NCBI GenBank assembly: GCA_017938885.1
Contig: JAGBAS010000089.1
Span: 1 to 39,389, forward strand
From: Clostridia bacterium
GTDB taxonomy: Bacteria > Bacillota > Clostridia > Oscillospirales > CAG-272
Direction of reading: 5' to 3'
DNA: 39,389 bases
Both the position numbers and the translations under genes were made by a program. Of the stretch, positions 1 through 7,761 are shown one piece after another (the stretch's first letter is position 1; every line of letters starts with the position of its first letter). The notes below the pieces were generated by a model. It was not told the origin of the DNA. It ran no database searches and saw only the letters and a program-made list of their open reading frames with translations.

Positions 1-11
1 ATCTCTGTATC

Positions 12-1424
12 TCACTCAATCTCCTCGGCAAAGACCACCCTTCTTCCGCAGTCGCGGTCCTCAAAGAAGATATTCCCGTCGTTGTACTCGGCTTCCCCGC
101 TCTGGTTGTCGTAGGGATCCATGCGGCAGAAAGTCTTGTCGGGGGTGAGGGGTTGCTGGAACTGGTTGGAGGCCACCAGACGGAAGGGGTCGAGATTGGC
201 AAAGTAGTGGTCTCGTCTGATCTCGTTGCCTGCTCTGGCCGCGCCCTCGCCGTAGGAGGGGTCGCAGTAGAGCCAGCCGTAGGGGGCGACGTAGAACATA
301 GCCCAATCGTGGCTTCCGATGGAGTCGGGGTAGCAGGCCGAGCCCGACTGCCACTTGGCGGGGATGCCCAGGGCGCGGCAGAGGGTGATAAAGGCCAGGC
401 CCATGGTGCCGCAGTCACCGTAGCCGTTCATAAGGACGAACTCGGGGATGTTCTCAATGAGCAGGTAATCGCGGACGTAGGAGTAGCGGATATGCTCGCA
501 GATGTAATCGTAGACCCGGCGGGCCAGGCGGAGGGGGTCGGTCTCGTTGCCCGCGATCTGGGCGGCGAGGGACTTGATAAAGGGGGTAAAGCGGATGTGG
601 GGGTACTGCTCGCTCGTGTAGTAAGCCAGCTCCTCGGGGGTGAGGCCTTCGCCTACGGGAGGGCAGGTGGTGCGGTCAAGATCAACGGTCGTGTATTTTG
701 CGCGGTTGACGAAGGAGTAGCGCACCGAGTAGGTGGCGCCCGCCTCGCAGGGGACCTCCATGTAGGCGGTGCGGTGAACGGTGCCCGTGACGGTGACGGG
801 ATGGGAGGAGGACAGGAGCTTGATCTCCTCCGCGGGCTGGCTCTCGCAGGCCACGGGGTAGGGGAACCAGATCTTGAGGGTCTCCCCCGGCTTCTCGGCG
901 TGGGGCTCTAATCTCATCCAGTATTCCACCTCGTAGCGGAAGGCGCGGTAGCCCTTCTTCCGCATGATGCGGATGGTCTCGGGGACCTCGGCGGCGGCGG
1001 TGTTGGCAGGGGCGTAGTCGGGGTTATACATTCTCTCCAGGTCGTGGGTATGGGTCTTGAAGATGTTGGAGATGGCCTGGTGCTGGAAGCGCATCTCGCC
1101 GTTTTTCAGGATATAGTCCACGTTGCCCGAGGCGATGAAGGCGTCCAGAGCGGTTTCATCGGCGGTGGGGTAGCGGGTGCGGATGCCCTCCACCACGTCG
1201 GCGCGGGTGAGGGGGTAGTCGTCCAAAAGCTGTACCGCGAAGATGCGCTGGATCTCCAAGCGCTTGCGGAGGCAATCGGGCACGGGGACGGGGCGGGTGA
1301 GCCAGCGGTCGATGGCGGCGATCTCACCGGCGAAATCCCCCGTGAAGTGGTACATCTTGATCTCGTCCGGAAGTCCCACCGACAGGTATTTCAAGTCGGA
1401 GACGGGGAGCTTCATGGTATTCAT
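12..1424 (-). CDS. Transglutaminase-like superfamily protein
   Basis: A 470-residue protein with a C-terminal transglutaminase-like (papain-fold) domain. The expected triad is visible: Cys338 in GDCGTMG, His372 in SHDWAMFY and Asp388 in CDPSYG. The roughly 280 residues in front of it have no clear motif and may form a family-specific beta-rich region. There is no signal peptide or membrane segment, so it is probably cytoplasmic. The start is supported by AAGGAGG seven bases upstream of the ATG. Family members act as peptidases or amidases or cross-link proteins; the substrate cannot be told from the sequence. It stands alone, divergent from the MATE gene. Confidence 0.87.
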   Translation of the reverse strand: MNTMKLPVSDLKYLSVGLPDEIKMYHFTGDFAGEIAAIDRWLTRPVPVPDCLRKRLEIQRIFAVQLLDDYPLTRADVVEGIRTRYPTADETALDAFIASGNVDYILKNGEMRFQHQAISNIFKTHTHDLERMYNPDYAPANTAAAEVPETIRIMRKKGYRAFRYEVEYWMRLEPHAEKPGETLKIWFPYPVACESQPAEEIKLLSSSHPVTVTGTVHRTAYMEVPCEAGATYSVRYSFVNRAKYTTVDLDRTTCPPVGEGLTPEELAYYTSEQYPHIRFTPFIKSLAAQIAGNETDPLRLARRVYDYICEHIRYSYVRDYLLIENIPEFVLMNGYGDCGTMGLAFITLCRALGIPAKWQSGSACYPDSIGSHDWAMFYVAPYGWLYCDPSYGEGAARAGNEIRRDHYFANLDPFRLVASNQFQQPLTPDKTFCRMDPYDNQSGEAEYNDGNIFFEDRDCGRRVVFAEEIE

Positions 1425-1458
1425 AAGGATTCCTCCTTGCGGTTGGTTTCTTTCCTAT

Positions 1459-1487
1459 ATCATATCATGTTTTTGGGAATTTTGCAA
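1459..1487 (-). promoter_or_regulatory. Sigma-A-type promoter of the transglutaminase-like gene
   Basis: Read on the minus strand, TTGCAA (1487-1482) and TATGAT (1464-1459) are separated by exactly 17 bases and lie about 35 bases upstream of the start codon. Confidence 0.6.
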
Positions 1488-1529
1488 GAGAAAAGCGAAA
1501 AAAGTCTTGGGTATTATCGGCAAAAGGAC

Positions 1530-1558
1530 TTGAAAAAATCAGCCTTTTGGAGTATAAT
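1530..1558 (+). promoter_or_regulatory. Sigma-A-type promoter of the MATE/MFS pair
   Basis: TTGAAA (1530-1535), a 17-base spacer and a perfect TATAAT (1553-1558) precede the MATE gene by about 60 bases. Confidence 0.75.
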
Positions 1559-1618
1559 GTTGCTTTGGTGAGCCGCTGCGGTTCATCTTCATTTTTCATG
1601 CATCGGTAAGGAGTGTGT

Positions 1619-3007
1619 ATGCGTTCCAAGACCTTCCGTATGACCGAGGGACCCCTCGGCAGGAATATTCTGCTTTTCAGTCTCCCTCTCGTGTTCTCCA
1701 ATCTGCTCCAGATCCTCTTCAACATGGCCGACGTGGCGGTGGCGGGGCGGTTTGCCGGGGCGTTGGCCCTGGGCGCGGTGGGGTCAACCTCTACCCTGGT
1801 CATGCTCTATACGGGCTTTCTCATTGGCGTCGGGTCGGGTGTCAACGTGCTGGTAGCCCGTTTTTGCGGCGCGAGAGATGAGAAAAACACCCGTGAAACG
1901 GTGCACACCTCGGCACTCCTCTGCTTTTCGGTAGGTCTGGCGGTTCTGGGGATCAGCCAGGTGCTGACCCGGCCTCTCCTGGTTCTGCTCGGCACCAAGC
2001 CCGATCTTTTGGAAGGCGCGGTTCTATACCTGCGCATCTACCTTTTGGGTATGCCCGCTCTGGCGGTATTCAACTTCGGCAACGCCGTGTTCAGCGCTGT
2101 GGGGGACACCAAAAAGCCCTTGCTCTTTTTGACCGCTTCGGGTATTCTGAATATTCTTCTGAATCTCCTGTTCGTCATCGTCTTCCGTATGAGTGTGGCG
2201 GGGGTAGCGTTGGCCAGCATCATCGCGCAATATCTGTCGGCCTCCCTCATTGTGGCCTCCCTGCTCCGCGCCAAGGGAATACACGCCCTTCGGCTGAAGC
2301 ATCTGCGCATCCATAGAGATAAGGCTGTAAGGATTCTGGGGCTCGGCATCCCTGCGGGCTGTCAGAACGCCATTTTCTACGTAGCCAATCTCTTTGTGCA
2401 AGCAGGCCTCAACACCTTTGACACCGTCACGGTCACGGGCAGTGCCGCCGCCGCCAACGCCGACGGTCTGGTCTATGACGTCATGGCCGCCTTTTACACC
2501 GCCTGCTCCAGCTTCATGAGTCAGAACTACGGTGCGGGCAAGCGGGAGCGGATTTTGAAAAGCTATTTCATAAGCTTGGGGTACTCCTTCGCCGCCGGGG
2601 CGATTCTGGGCGGGCTGCTGGTGCTCTTCGGACGGCAGTTCCTTTCTCTGTTCGCCACCGACACGGCCGTCATTGAGGCCGGGATGCTGCGGTTGACGGT
2701 CATGGGCTGCTCCTACTGCGTTTCAGCCTTCATGGATGCCTCCATCGCCGCCTCTCGCGGGATCGGTAAGAGTCTGTGGCCTACGGTCATCGTCATCATG
2801 GGCTCCTGCGTATTCCGAGTGCTCTGGGTCTATACCGTATTCGCTTATTTCGGTACCATCCAATCCTTGTATCTTCTGTACGTGTTCTCCTGGAGCATCA
2901 CCGCTCTGGCGGAGGCACTCTACTTTGCCTACAGCTACCGCAAGCGCGTCCGGCATATGGAGCCTCCGCAGTCTCCTGCCGAGGTCACGGAAGCGAATGG
3001 GGCATGA
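1619..3007 (+). CDS. MATE family efflux transporter
   Basis: A 462-residue, very hydrophobic protein with about 12 membrane segments arranged as two similar halves, typical of MATE (MatE/NorM/DinF) exporters that expel cationic compounds in exchange for Na+ or H+. The N-terminal stretch MTEGPLGRNILLFSLPLV and the following QILFNMADVAVAGRF match the usual family opening. The ATG at 1619 is chosen because AAGGAG lies six bases upstream; an in-frame GTG at 1613 overlaps that site. Its stop overlaps the region just ahead of the next transporter gene, so the two are probably co-transcribed. The substrate is unknown. Confidence 0.93.
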   Translation: MRSKTFRMTEGPLGRNILLFSLPLVFSNLLQILFNMADVAVAGRFAGALALGAVGSTSTLVMLYTGFLIGVGSGVNVLVARFCGARDEKNTRETVHTSALLCFSVGLAVLGISQVLTRPLLVLLGTKPDLLEGAVLYLRIYLLGMPALAVFNFGNAVFSAVGDTKKPLLFLTASGILNILLNLLFVIVFRMSVAGVALASIIAQYLSASLIVASLLRAKGIHALRLKHLRIHRDKAVRILGLGIPAGCQNAIFYVANLFVQAGLNTFDTVTVTGSAAAANADGLVYDVMAAFYTACSSFMSQNYGAGKRERILKSYFISLGYSFAAGAILGGLLVLFGRQFLSLFATDTAVIEAGMLRLTVMGCSYCVSAFMDASIAASRGIGKSLWPTVIVIMGSCVFRVLWVYTVFAYFGTIQSLYLLYVFSWSITALAEALYFAYSYRKRVRHMEPPQSPAEVTEANGA

Positions 3008-3021
3008 AAAGGAGCCTTACC

Positions 3022-4353
3022 ATGAAAAAGCCGGAACTGAACTCCTCCTCTCCCGCGGAATGGACGGAGCAACGCATCCACCGCTCGGCCAAGCAATTGT
3101 TTTTATACTGCTTCCTGGCCTACGGGTGCAGCTACATCGGCCGCAAGAACTTCGCCGCCTGCCTCCCCGCCATGCTGGCCGAGGGACTTCTGACCGAGAC
3201 AGTAGGCGGGTACATCACCACCGCCTACATGCTGCTCTACGGCACGGGACAGCTGGTAAACGGTATGGTGGCCGCCCGCGTCAAGCCCCAGTACATGATC
3301 GGTACGGGACTTTTGGGAGCGGCGATCTGCAACGCCTGCATGGGTCTTGTGACCGAGCCGTGGCTCATGCCCGTGATCTGGGCAGGCAACGGACTCTTTC
3401 ACTCCATGCTTTGGGCGCCCATCATTCGGGTCTTTACCGACCGCATGCCCCCCGACAGGCGGGCGTGGGCGGGTACCAACATCGTGGCCTCATGCTCCAT
3501 TGGCGCGGTGCTGGCCTTTCTCATTCCCTCTCTGGTTCTGCGGCTTTCGGGCTGGCGGGTAGTGTTCTTCGTGTCGGGAGGGATCCTGTGCTTCGCCTTC
3601 CTCGTATGGGTGGTCGGTCACCGCTTCCTGCGGGGATATGTCCGCATGATGGACGAGGCCTGCCGTGTGGAGCGGGAGGCCCTTCGGGTGATAGCTGACG
3701 CCAAAGCCGCCGCCGAGCATCGCAAGGTCAAACGCTCCCTCCTCGCCGTCATTCTGGCCTCGGGCCTATGGTTTCTGCTTCTCTGCCTGTTCTGCAACGG
3801 TGCGTTACGGGACGGGGTGGAGACCTGGGCGCCCACCTTCCTCTCAGCAAGCTTCGGGCTGGACAGCTCGGCGGCGGCGCTGATCGCGGTGGTCATTCCT
3901 CTGGTCAGCGTGAGCGGCACCTACGCCGCCGAATGGATCCACAAGCGCTTTATCCGCAACGAGGTCTACCTCTGCTGCCTCATGTTCGGGATCACCTCCC
4001 TGTGCGTGGTGGGGCTGTACCTCTCCCGCCATGTACACCCTCTCCTGTGCGCCGTGTTCATGGCCATCGGTGTCGCCGCCATGTGGGGTGTCAACCATAT
4101 GTTCCTCACCATCATTCCCTACCATTTCGCGCCGCTGGGTCTGGCTGCCTCAGTCACGGGATTTCTCAACAGTGTCATCTACTTTTCCACCGCTCTCTGC
4201 TCGGGGCTTTACGGAGCCTTAGCCGAGCGGCTGGGCTGGGAACGCCTCATTTTCATTTGGCTGGGCGTGGGGATCGCGGGCGTGGTCTTCTGCGTGTTCG
4301 GCGGGCTTCTCTGGAGAAAAAAACGGGAAGGCTTGGCGAACGGGGAGATTTGA
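3022..4353 (+). CDS. MFS transporter, organophosphate:phosphate antiporter-like
   Basis: A 443-residue major facilitator protein with about 12 membrane segments. The sequence around residues 30-45, YGCSYIGRKNFAACLPAM, resembles the TM1 signature of the GlpT/UhpT (OPA) family, where the arginine helps bind phosphorylated substrates; this suggests, but does not prove, uptake of a sugar phosphate or glycerol-3-phosphate. AAAAGGAG ends eight bases before the ATG at 3022, which favours that start over the upstream ATG at 3004 that overlaps the MATE stop. A hairpin at 4395-4421 follows the gene. Confidence 0.9.
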   Translation: MKKPELNSSSPAEWTEQRIHRSAKQLFLYCFLAYGCSYIGRKNFAACLPAMLAEGLLTETVGGYITTAYMLLYGTGQLVNGMVAARVKPQYMIGTGLLGAAICNACMGLVTEPWLMPVIWAGNGLFHSMLWAPIIRVFTDRMPPDRRAWAGTNIVASCSIGAVLAFLIPSLVLRLSGWRVVFFVSGGILCFAFLVWVVGHRFLRGYVRMMDEACRVEREALRVIADAKAAAEHRKVKRSLLAVILASGLWFLLLCLFCNGALRDGVETWAPTFLSASFGLDSSAAALIAVVIPLVSVSGTYAAEWIHKRFIRNEVYLCCLMFGITSLCVVGLYLSRHVHPLLCAVFMAIGVAAMWGVNHMFLTIIPYHFAPLGLAASVTGFLNSVIYFSTALCSGLYGALAERLGWERLIFIWLGVGIAGVVFCVFGGLLWRKKREGLANGEI

Positions 4354-4392
4354 CTACGATTGGCATAACGTAGATGTTCGGTTTATATAGGC

Positions 4393-4421
4393 AAAAAGCC
4401 CACGGTCGAGCCGTGGGCTTT
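4393..4421 (-). terminator. Intrinsic terminator hairpin
   Basis: The arms AAAGCCCACGG (4395-4405) and CCGTGGGCTTT (4411-4421) form a perfect 11-bp stem. The U-tract is better on the minus strand (TTTTTGCC), so it probably ends transcription running left from the tRNA-Arg repeats; it may also act on the MFS gene. Confidence 0.7.
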
Positions 4422-4424
4422 CCT

Positions 4425-4573
4425 GTTGGCACGGTGTAAGGAATTCTGAACCCACACCCCGCCTTCGGCGGGCTGGTCAAACCGCACTCCGCTCCCGTTG
4501 GTCGCTACAGATCCACATTTTTCAGTAATCTTGCGGTTTGAACGGGTCTTCTCGGCCCAAACGCAGTGCCAAC
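4425..4573 (-). repeat. tRNA-tail structured repeat, copy 1
   Basis: A 149-bp unit nearly identical to 4602-4750. Its ends are an 8-bp inverted repeat, GTTGGCAC / GTGCCAAC. On the minus strand it contains a 10-bp inverted repeat TCAAACCGCA / TGCGGTTTGA, the short hairpin CCCGCCGAAGGCGGG, and ends with a near copy of the 3' end of the adjacent tRNA-Arg (T-arm, acceptor strand and CCA). The T-loop copy has one extra A. A terminator-like hairpin follows. No convincing protein is encoded; an open frame crossing both copies has no ribosome binding site. Confidence 0.85.
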
Positions 4574-4601
4574 AAAAATACCCAATGCTTCGGCATTGGG
4601 T
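4574..4601 (-). terminator. Terminator-like hairpin between the repeat copies
   Basis: A 9-bp stem ACCCAATGC / GCATTGGGT (4580-4588 and 4593-4601) has a tetraloop and, on the minus strand, a following ATTTTTG tract. It is the same hairpin as the one after tRNA-Arg but lacks the outer AAAAAT/ATTTTT arm on one side. Confidence 0.65.
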
Positions 4602-4750
4602 GTTGGCACGGTGTAAGGGATTCTGAACCCACACCCCGCCTTCGGCGGGCTGGTCAAACCGCACTCCGCTCCCGTCGGTCGCTACAGTTCCACATTTTTC
4701 AGTAATCTTGCGGTTTGAACGGGTATTCTCGGCCCAAACGCAGTGCCAAC
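4602..4750 (-). repeat. tRNA-tail structured repeat, copy 2
   Basis: The second 149-bp copy, differing from copy 1 at only a handful of positions. It lies between two copies of the ACCCAATGC hairpin, directly downstream of tRNA-Arg and its terminator. It has the same GTTGGCAC / GTGCCAAC ends and the same tRNA-Arg-like 3' tail. Confidence 0.85.
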
Positions 4751-4784
4751 AAAAATACCCAATGCTTCGGCATTGGGTATTTTT
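4751..4784 (-). terminator. Intrinsic terminator of tRNA-Arg
   Basis: A perfect inverted repeat, with AAAAATACCCAATGC paired to GCATTGGGTATTTTT around a tetraloop, starts two bases after the tRNA CCA end. It gives a strong stem and U-tract on the minus strand. Confidence 0.85.
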
Positions 4785-4786
4785 GT

Positions 4787-4863
4787 TGGCACGGTGTAAG
4801 GGATTCGAACCCCCGACCTACTGGTTCGTAGCCAGGCACTCTATCCAGCTGAGCTAACACCGC
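4787..4863 (-). tRNA. tRNA-Arg(ACG), CCA encoded
   Basis: The minus strand folds as a 77-nt cloverleaf. The acceptor stem is GCGGTGT/ACACCGT with a terminal G-U pair, the D-arm is GCTC/GAGT, the anticodon loop is CTACGAA with anticodon ACG, the T-loop is TTCGAAT, and the CCA tail is encoded. ACG is normally edited to ICG and reads CGU/CGC/CGA. The top pair of the anticodon stem is mismatched (C27-U43). The 3' end is copied in the two repeats downstream. Confidence 0.95.
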
Positions 4864-4884
4864 GTGTCGTTTGACGACTCGTAT

Positions 4885-4913
4885 ATTATAGCATATCCTT
4901 TCCTTTTTGTCAA
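4885..4913 (-). promoter_or_regulatory. Consensus sigma-A promoter of tRNA-Arg
   Basis: On the minus strand there is a perfect TTGACA (4913-4908), a 17-base spacer and a perfect TATAAT (4890-4885), about 22 bases upstream of the tRNA 5' end. A full consensus fits a highly expressed stable RNA. Confidence 0.9.
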
Positions 4914-4990
4914 GCCTTTTTTGCATTTCATTTTCACGACTTTTCGCTCTTTTACCCTGAAGTTTTTTGGTACAAATTCCCGAAAACACA

Positions 4991-5019
4991 TTGACAAACA
5001 CCGAGGATGCAGGTATAAT
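4991..5019 (+). promoter_or_regulatory. Consensus sigma-A promoter of the WbsX-like gene
   Basis: Perfect TTGACA (4991-4996), 17-base spacer and perfect TATAAT (5014-5019), leaving a leader of roughly 50 bases. Confidence 0.9.
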
Positions 5020-5073
5020 ATAGGTGCGGGATACACCCGCAAGAATCCGAATTCTGACCCCGAAAGGAGTTTC

Positions 5074-6771
5074 ATGATGAATTACAAGAAGCAATATGCG
5101 GGCGGGCCCCTCATGGCCGTCGATGCCCTTGGCAGACCCACCCCCGATGTCGAAAGCGGAGCCCCCTTGAACCGTGAGAACCGTCTGGTCGGTATGTTCT
5201 ACTTCCTCTGGCTGGGTGAGCACGGCTGTCACAAGCCCTACGACGTCTCCAAGATCATGGCTGAGGATCCCGATATCGGTCATAAGCCCGAATCTCCCCT
5301 GTGGGGCGGTTACGGTGTTTACCACCATTGGGGTGAGCCCTTCTACGGCTACTACTGCTCCAACGACGAGTGGGTGGTCCGCCGTCACATGAAGCTCCTT
5401 ATGCAGGCAAACGTTGACTTCCTTTTCTTTGATACCACCAATGCCGCCATCTATGCCCACAACTGCAAACTGGTCATGCGTGTCCTCCAGGAGTATCACG
5501 ACGAGGGCTGGAAGATCCCGCAGGTCATGTTCTATACCAATACCGCCTCGGGCAAGACTGTCCAGAAGATCTACGACGAGGTCTACAAGCCCGGCTACTG
5601 CAAGGATACCTGGTTCTGCCTGGACGGCAAGCCCGTCGTCATCGCGGTCAAGGAGGAGTGCTCTCCCGAGTGCCGTGAGTTCTTCAACATCAAGATGTCC
5701 CAGTGGCCCAACGAGCCCGACAAGCTGGGGGGCTGGCCCTGGATGGACTTCACCCATCCTCAGCGGGTATTCGCCAACCTGGACGGCGTGGACGAGGTCA
5801 TCAACGTCTCGGTCGCCCAGCACAGCGGCAACATCCGCTTCGGTGATTCCGCCCTCTACGGTGAGACCTCCAACTGCGGCCGCGCCTACCACAACGGTGT
5901 CAACGATCCCGAGCCCGATGCCTGGAAGAAGGGCTACAACTTCGCCGAGCAGTTCGACCGCGCCATCGAGACCGACCCGCCCATCGTGCTGATTACGGGC
6001 TGGAACGAGTGGATCGCAGGTGACTGGGGCAGCCACACGGGGGACAGACCCATCATGTTCGTGGACTGCGCCAACTACGAGTACAGCCGTGATCTGGAGA
6101 TGATGCGGGGCGGTTACTTCGACAACTATTTCATGCAGCTGGTCAGCTACGTCCGTAGGTACAAGGGTACCGACGAGACCCCCGCATACGCGGCCGTTCC
6201 CACCGTGGAGATGCCCATCGCCGACAGTCTATCGGCTTCTCCCGCCCTCTACGACAGCTTCAACGACGGAGGCTTTGCCCGCCATTGTGAGGGGCAGGGC
6301 GGTGTGATCTACACCAACTACTCTCAGAGAAACGTACTGGACAAAATCGGCGTCATGCACGACGCGGACCGCATCACCTTCACCGTCCGTACCAAGGATG
6401 ATCTGACCGATCCTCGCGGTGCAGGCTCCTGGATGAATGTCTACCTCAACACCGAGGGCGGCGTCGGCTATCAGTACGTCCTCAACCACGCTCCCCGCAA
6501 GAAGGGTGTGACCACCCTGGCTAAGGTCACGGGTCAGGGCGACGACCTCACCGCCGTGGATCTGGCGGATCTGCCCATCGCCTACGAGGCAGAGGGCAAC
6601 ACCCTGCGTATCAGCGTCCCCCGCAAGGCCATCGGGTTGGAGAAGGATGGCTTTACCCTGTGGTTCAAGGTGGCTGACAGCCGCGAGGCGTACACCAAGA
6701 TCGAGGATTTCTACGACAAGGGTGATGTGGCACCTCTGGGAAGACTCAACTTCGTGTATCGCGGAGAGTGA
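5074..6771 (+). CDS. WbsX/GH99-like (alpha/beta)8-type protein with C-terminal beta domain
   Basis: A 565-residue protein. The first 390 residues resemble the Glyco_tran_WbsX / GH71-GH99-like barrel seen in polysaccharide loci: VGMFYFLWLG near the N-terminus, MQANVDFLFFDTTN in the middle, and ITGWNEWIAGDWG near the barrel end. Residues about 400-565 look like a DOMON/CBM9-type beta-sandwich. There is no signal peptide, so it would act inside the cell unless exported by another route. Sugar cleavage or transfer is inferred from family; the substrate is unknown. ATG 5077 is slightly better spaced from AAAGGAG than ATG 5074. It sits alone behind a consensus promoter. Confidence 0.8.
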   Translation: MMNYKKQYAGGPLMAVDALGRPTPDVESGAPLNRENRLVGMFYFLWLGEHGCHKPYDVSKIMAEDPDIGHKPESPLWGGYGVYHHWGEPFYGYYCSNDEWVVRRHMKLLMQANVDFLFFDTTNAAIYAHNCKLVMRVLQEYHDEGWKIPQVMFYTNTASGKTVQKIYDEVYKPGYCKDTWFCLDGKPVVIAVKEECSPECREFFNIKMSQWPNEPDKLGGWPWMDFTHPQRVFANLDGVDEVINVSVAQHSGNIRFGDSALYGETSNCGRAYHNGVNDPEPDAWKKGYNFAEQFDRAIETDPPIVLITGWNEWIAGDWGSHTGDRPIMFVDCANYEYSRDLEMMRGGYFDNYFMQLVSYVRRYKGTDETPAYAAVPTVEMPIADSLSASPALYDSFNDGGFARHCEGQGGVIYTNYSQRNVLDKIGVMHDADRITFTVRTKDDLTDPRGAGSWMNVYLNTEGGVGYQYVLNHAPRKKGVTTLAKVTGQGDDLTAVDLADLPIAYEAEGNTLRISVPRKAIGLEKDGFTLWFKVADSREAYTKIEDFYDKGDVAPLGRLNFVYRGE

Positions 6772-6859
6772 TCCTTCCATGGCTCGGAGGAGGGGCCATG
6801 CTCCTCCCCGACACGGTCCCGACGGCATTTCGCAAGGCTAAGTTTTTTGTCAAAACGTA

Positions 6860-6888
6860 TTGACAACCGACCTGTTTTGTGCTATAAT
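6860..6888 (+). promoter_or_regulatory. Consensus sigma-A promoter of the SCIFF gene
   Basis: Perfect TTGACA (6860-6865), 17-base spacer and perfect TATAAT (6883-6888), ending 34 bases before the scfA start codon. Confidence 0.9.
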
Positions 6889-6922
6889 ACACAGTAGTAA
6901 TTTGAACGGAGGTAATCCCATT

Positions 6923-7084
6923 ATGAAGCATATCAAGACCATTGAGACCCGCAACCTGTGCGAGAGCGCAAAGAAGGGCGGCTGCGGCGAGTGCCAGACT
7001 TCCTGCCAGTCTGCATGCAAGACCAGCTGCGGCATCGCTAACCAGCAGTGCGAGAGCACCAAGGAGAGCAAGGAGAACAAGTAA
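6923..7084 (+). CDS. scfA: SCIFF ranthipeptide precursor
   Basis: A 53-residue peptide beginning MKHIKTIE, with the SCIFF core CGECQTSCQSACKTSC and a later Cys. Known SCIFF peptides carry six cysteines in about 45 residues; a partner radical SAM enzyme links cysteine sulfur to the Thr gamma-carbon. Here the six usual cysteines are 21, 24, 28, 32, 36 and 43. A seventh, Cys13, lies in the leader side before the GG, and a nine-residue charged tail follows the last core residues. The start has CGGAGG upstream. A hairpin at 7100-7126 follows the stop. The maturase lies 677 bases downstream. Confidence 0.95.
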   Translation: MKHIKTIETRNLCESAKKGGCGECQTSCQSACKTSCGIANQQCESTKESKENK

Positions 7085-7098
7085 TTCGTTCTCGAAAT

Positions 7099-7127
7099 AA
7101 AAATGCCGCCTGGTGGCGGCATTTTTT
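7099..7127 (+). terminator. Intrinsic terminator after scfA
   Basis: The stem AAAATGCCGCC / GGCGGCATTTTTT with a short loop and a run of Ts lies 15 bases after the SCIFF stop. It probably limits read-through into the GrpB and maturase genes, so the small peptide can be made in excess. Confidence 0.88.
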
Positions 7128-7161
7128 ATGGATAAAGTGCGAGATCTTTGGAGTGAGTATA

Positions 7162-7746
7162 ATGGGCAAAAGGCTTTCAGAAATGAGTTTAGAGGAGCTG
7201 TGGCACCTATTCCCCATCTTTCTGACAGAGCATCAGGCTTGTTGGAAGGAATGGTACGCCGAAGAAGAGTGCGCTTTAGCAAAGCTGATCCCCGAGGCGA
7301 AAAGGATCAGTCACATAGGAAGCACCGCGATCGACTCCATATGGGCGAAGCCGATCATTGATATCCTTGTGGAAATGCCGATGGAAGGGGATCTGTCCGC
7401 CACGAAAGACACCCTATCAAGGAATGGCTATATCTGCATGGATCAAGGGGCTGACAGAGCTTCCTTCAACAAGGGATATACCGAAAACGGATTTGCCGAG
7501 AAGGTTTTCCACGTGCATATCAGACGGATCGGCGATCATGATGAGCTGTATTTCCGAGACTACCTCATAGACCATCCCGACATCGCCCTCCGCTATGAAG
7601 AAATGAAGCTGGACCTGTGGAAGCGGTACGAGCACGACCGAGACGGGTATACGGCTCAAAAAGCGGAATTCGTTCAAGTATACACCACTATAGCCAAAGC
7701 AACCTACAAAAACAGATACGAATGTGATCTGATCAAAAACACGTAA
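7162..7746 (+). CDS. GrpB family protein (nucleotidyltransferase-like)
   Basis: A 194-residue protein with the GrpB signature around residues 53-76: HIGSTAIDSIWAKPIIDI. GrpB proteins have a nucleotidyltransferase-like fold and sometimes sit fused to kinases; their substrate is generally unclear. GGAG lies eight bases before the ATG. It lies between the SCIFF precursor and its maturase, only 15 bases before the latter, and its codon use looks less GC-rich than the flanking genes, which suggests a later insertion. It may be co-transcribed with the maturase by chance rather than function. Confidence 0.85.
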   Translation: MGKRLSEMSLEELWHLFPIFLTEHQACWKEWYAEEECALAKLIPEAKRISHIGSTAIDSIWAKPIIDILVEMPMEGDLSATKDTLSRNGYICMDQGADRASFNKGYTENGFAEKVFHVHIRRIGDHDELYFRDYLIDHPDIALRYEEMKLDLWKRYEHDRDGYTAQKAEFVQVYTTIAKATYKNRYECDLIKNT

Positions 7747-7761
7747 AAAAGAGGAACCATC

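Noticed and set aside
4383..4664. A 93-residue minus-strand open frame through the tRNA-tail repeats
   Set aside because: It runs across both repeat copies and terminator hairpins, with no ribosome binding site, and its peptide simply repeats with the DNA repeat.
4699..6036. A 445-residue minus-strand frame opposite the WbsX-like gene
   Set aside because: It reads through tRNA-Arg, its promoter and its terminator, so it is an artefact of composition.
6786..6812. Hairpin GGAGGAG / CTCCTCC after the WbsX-like gene
   Set aside because: No T-run follows and the stem is short; a terminator call is not supported.
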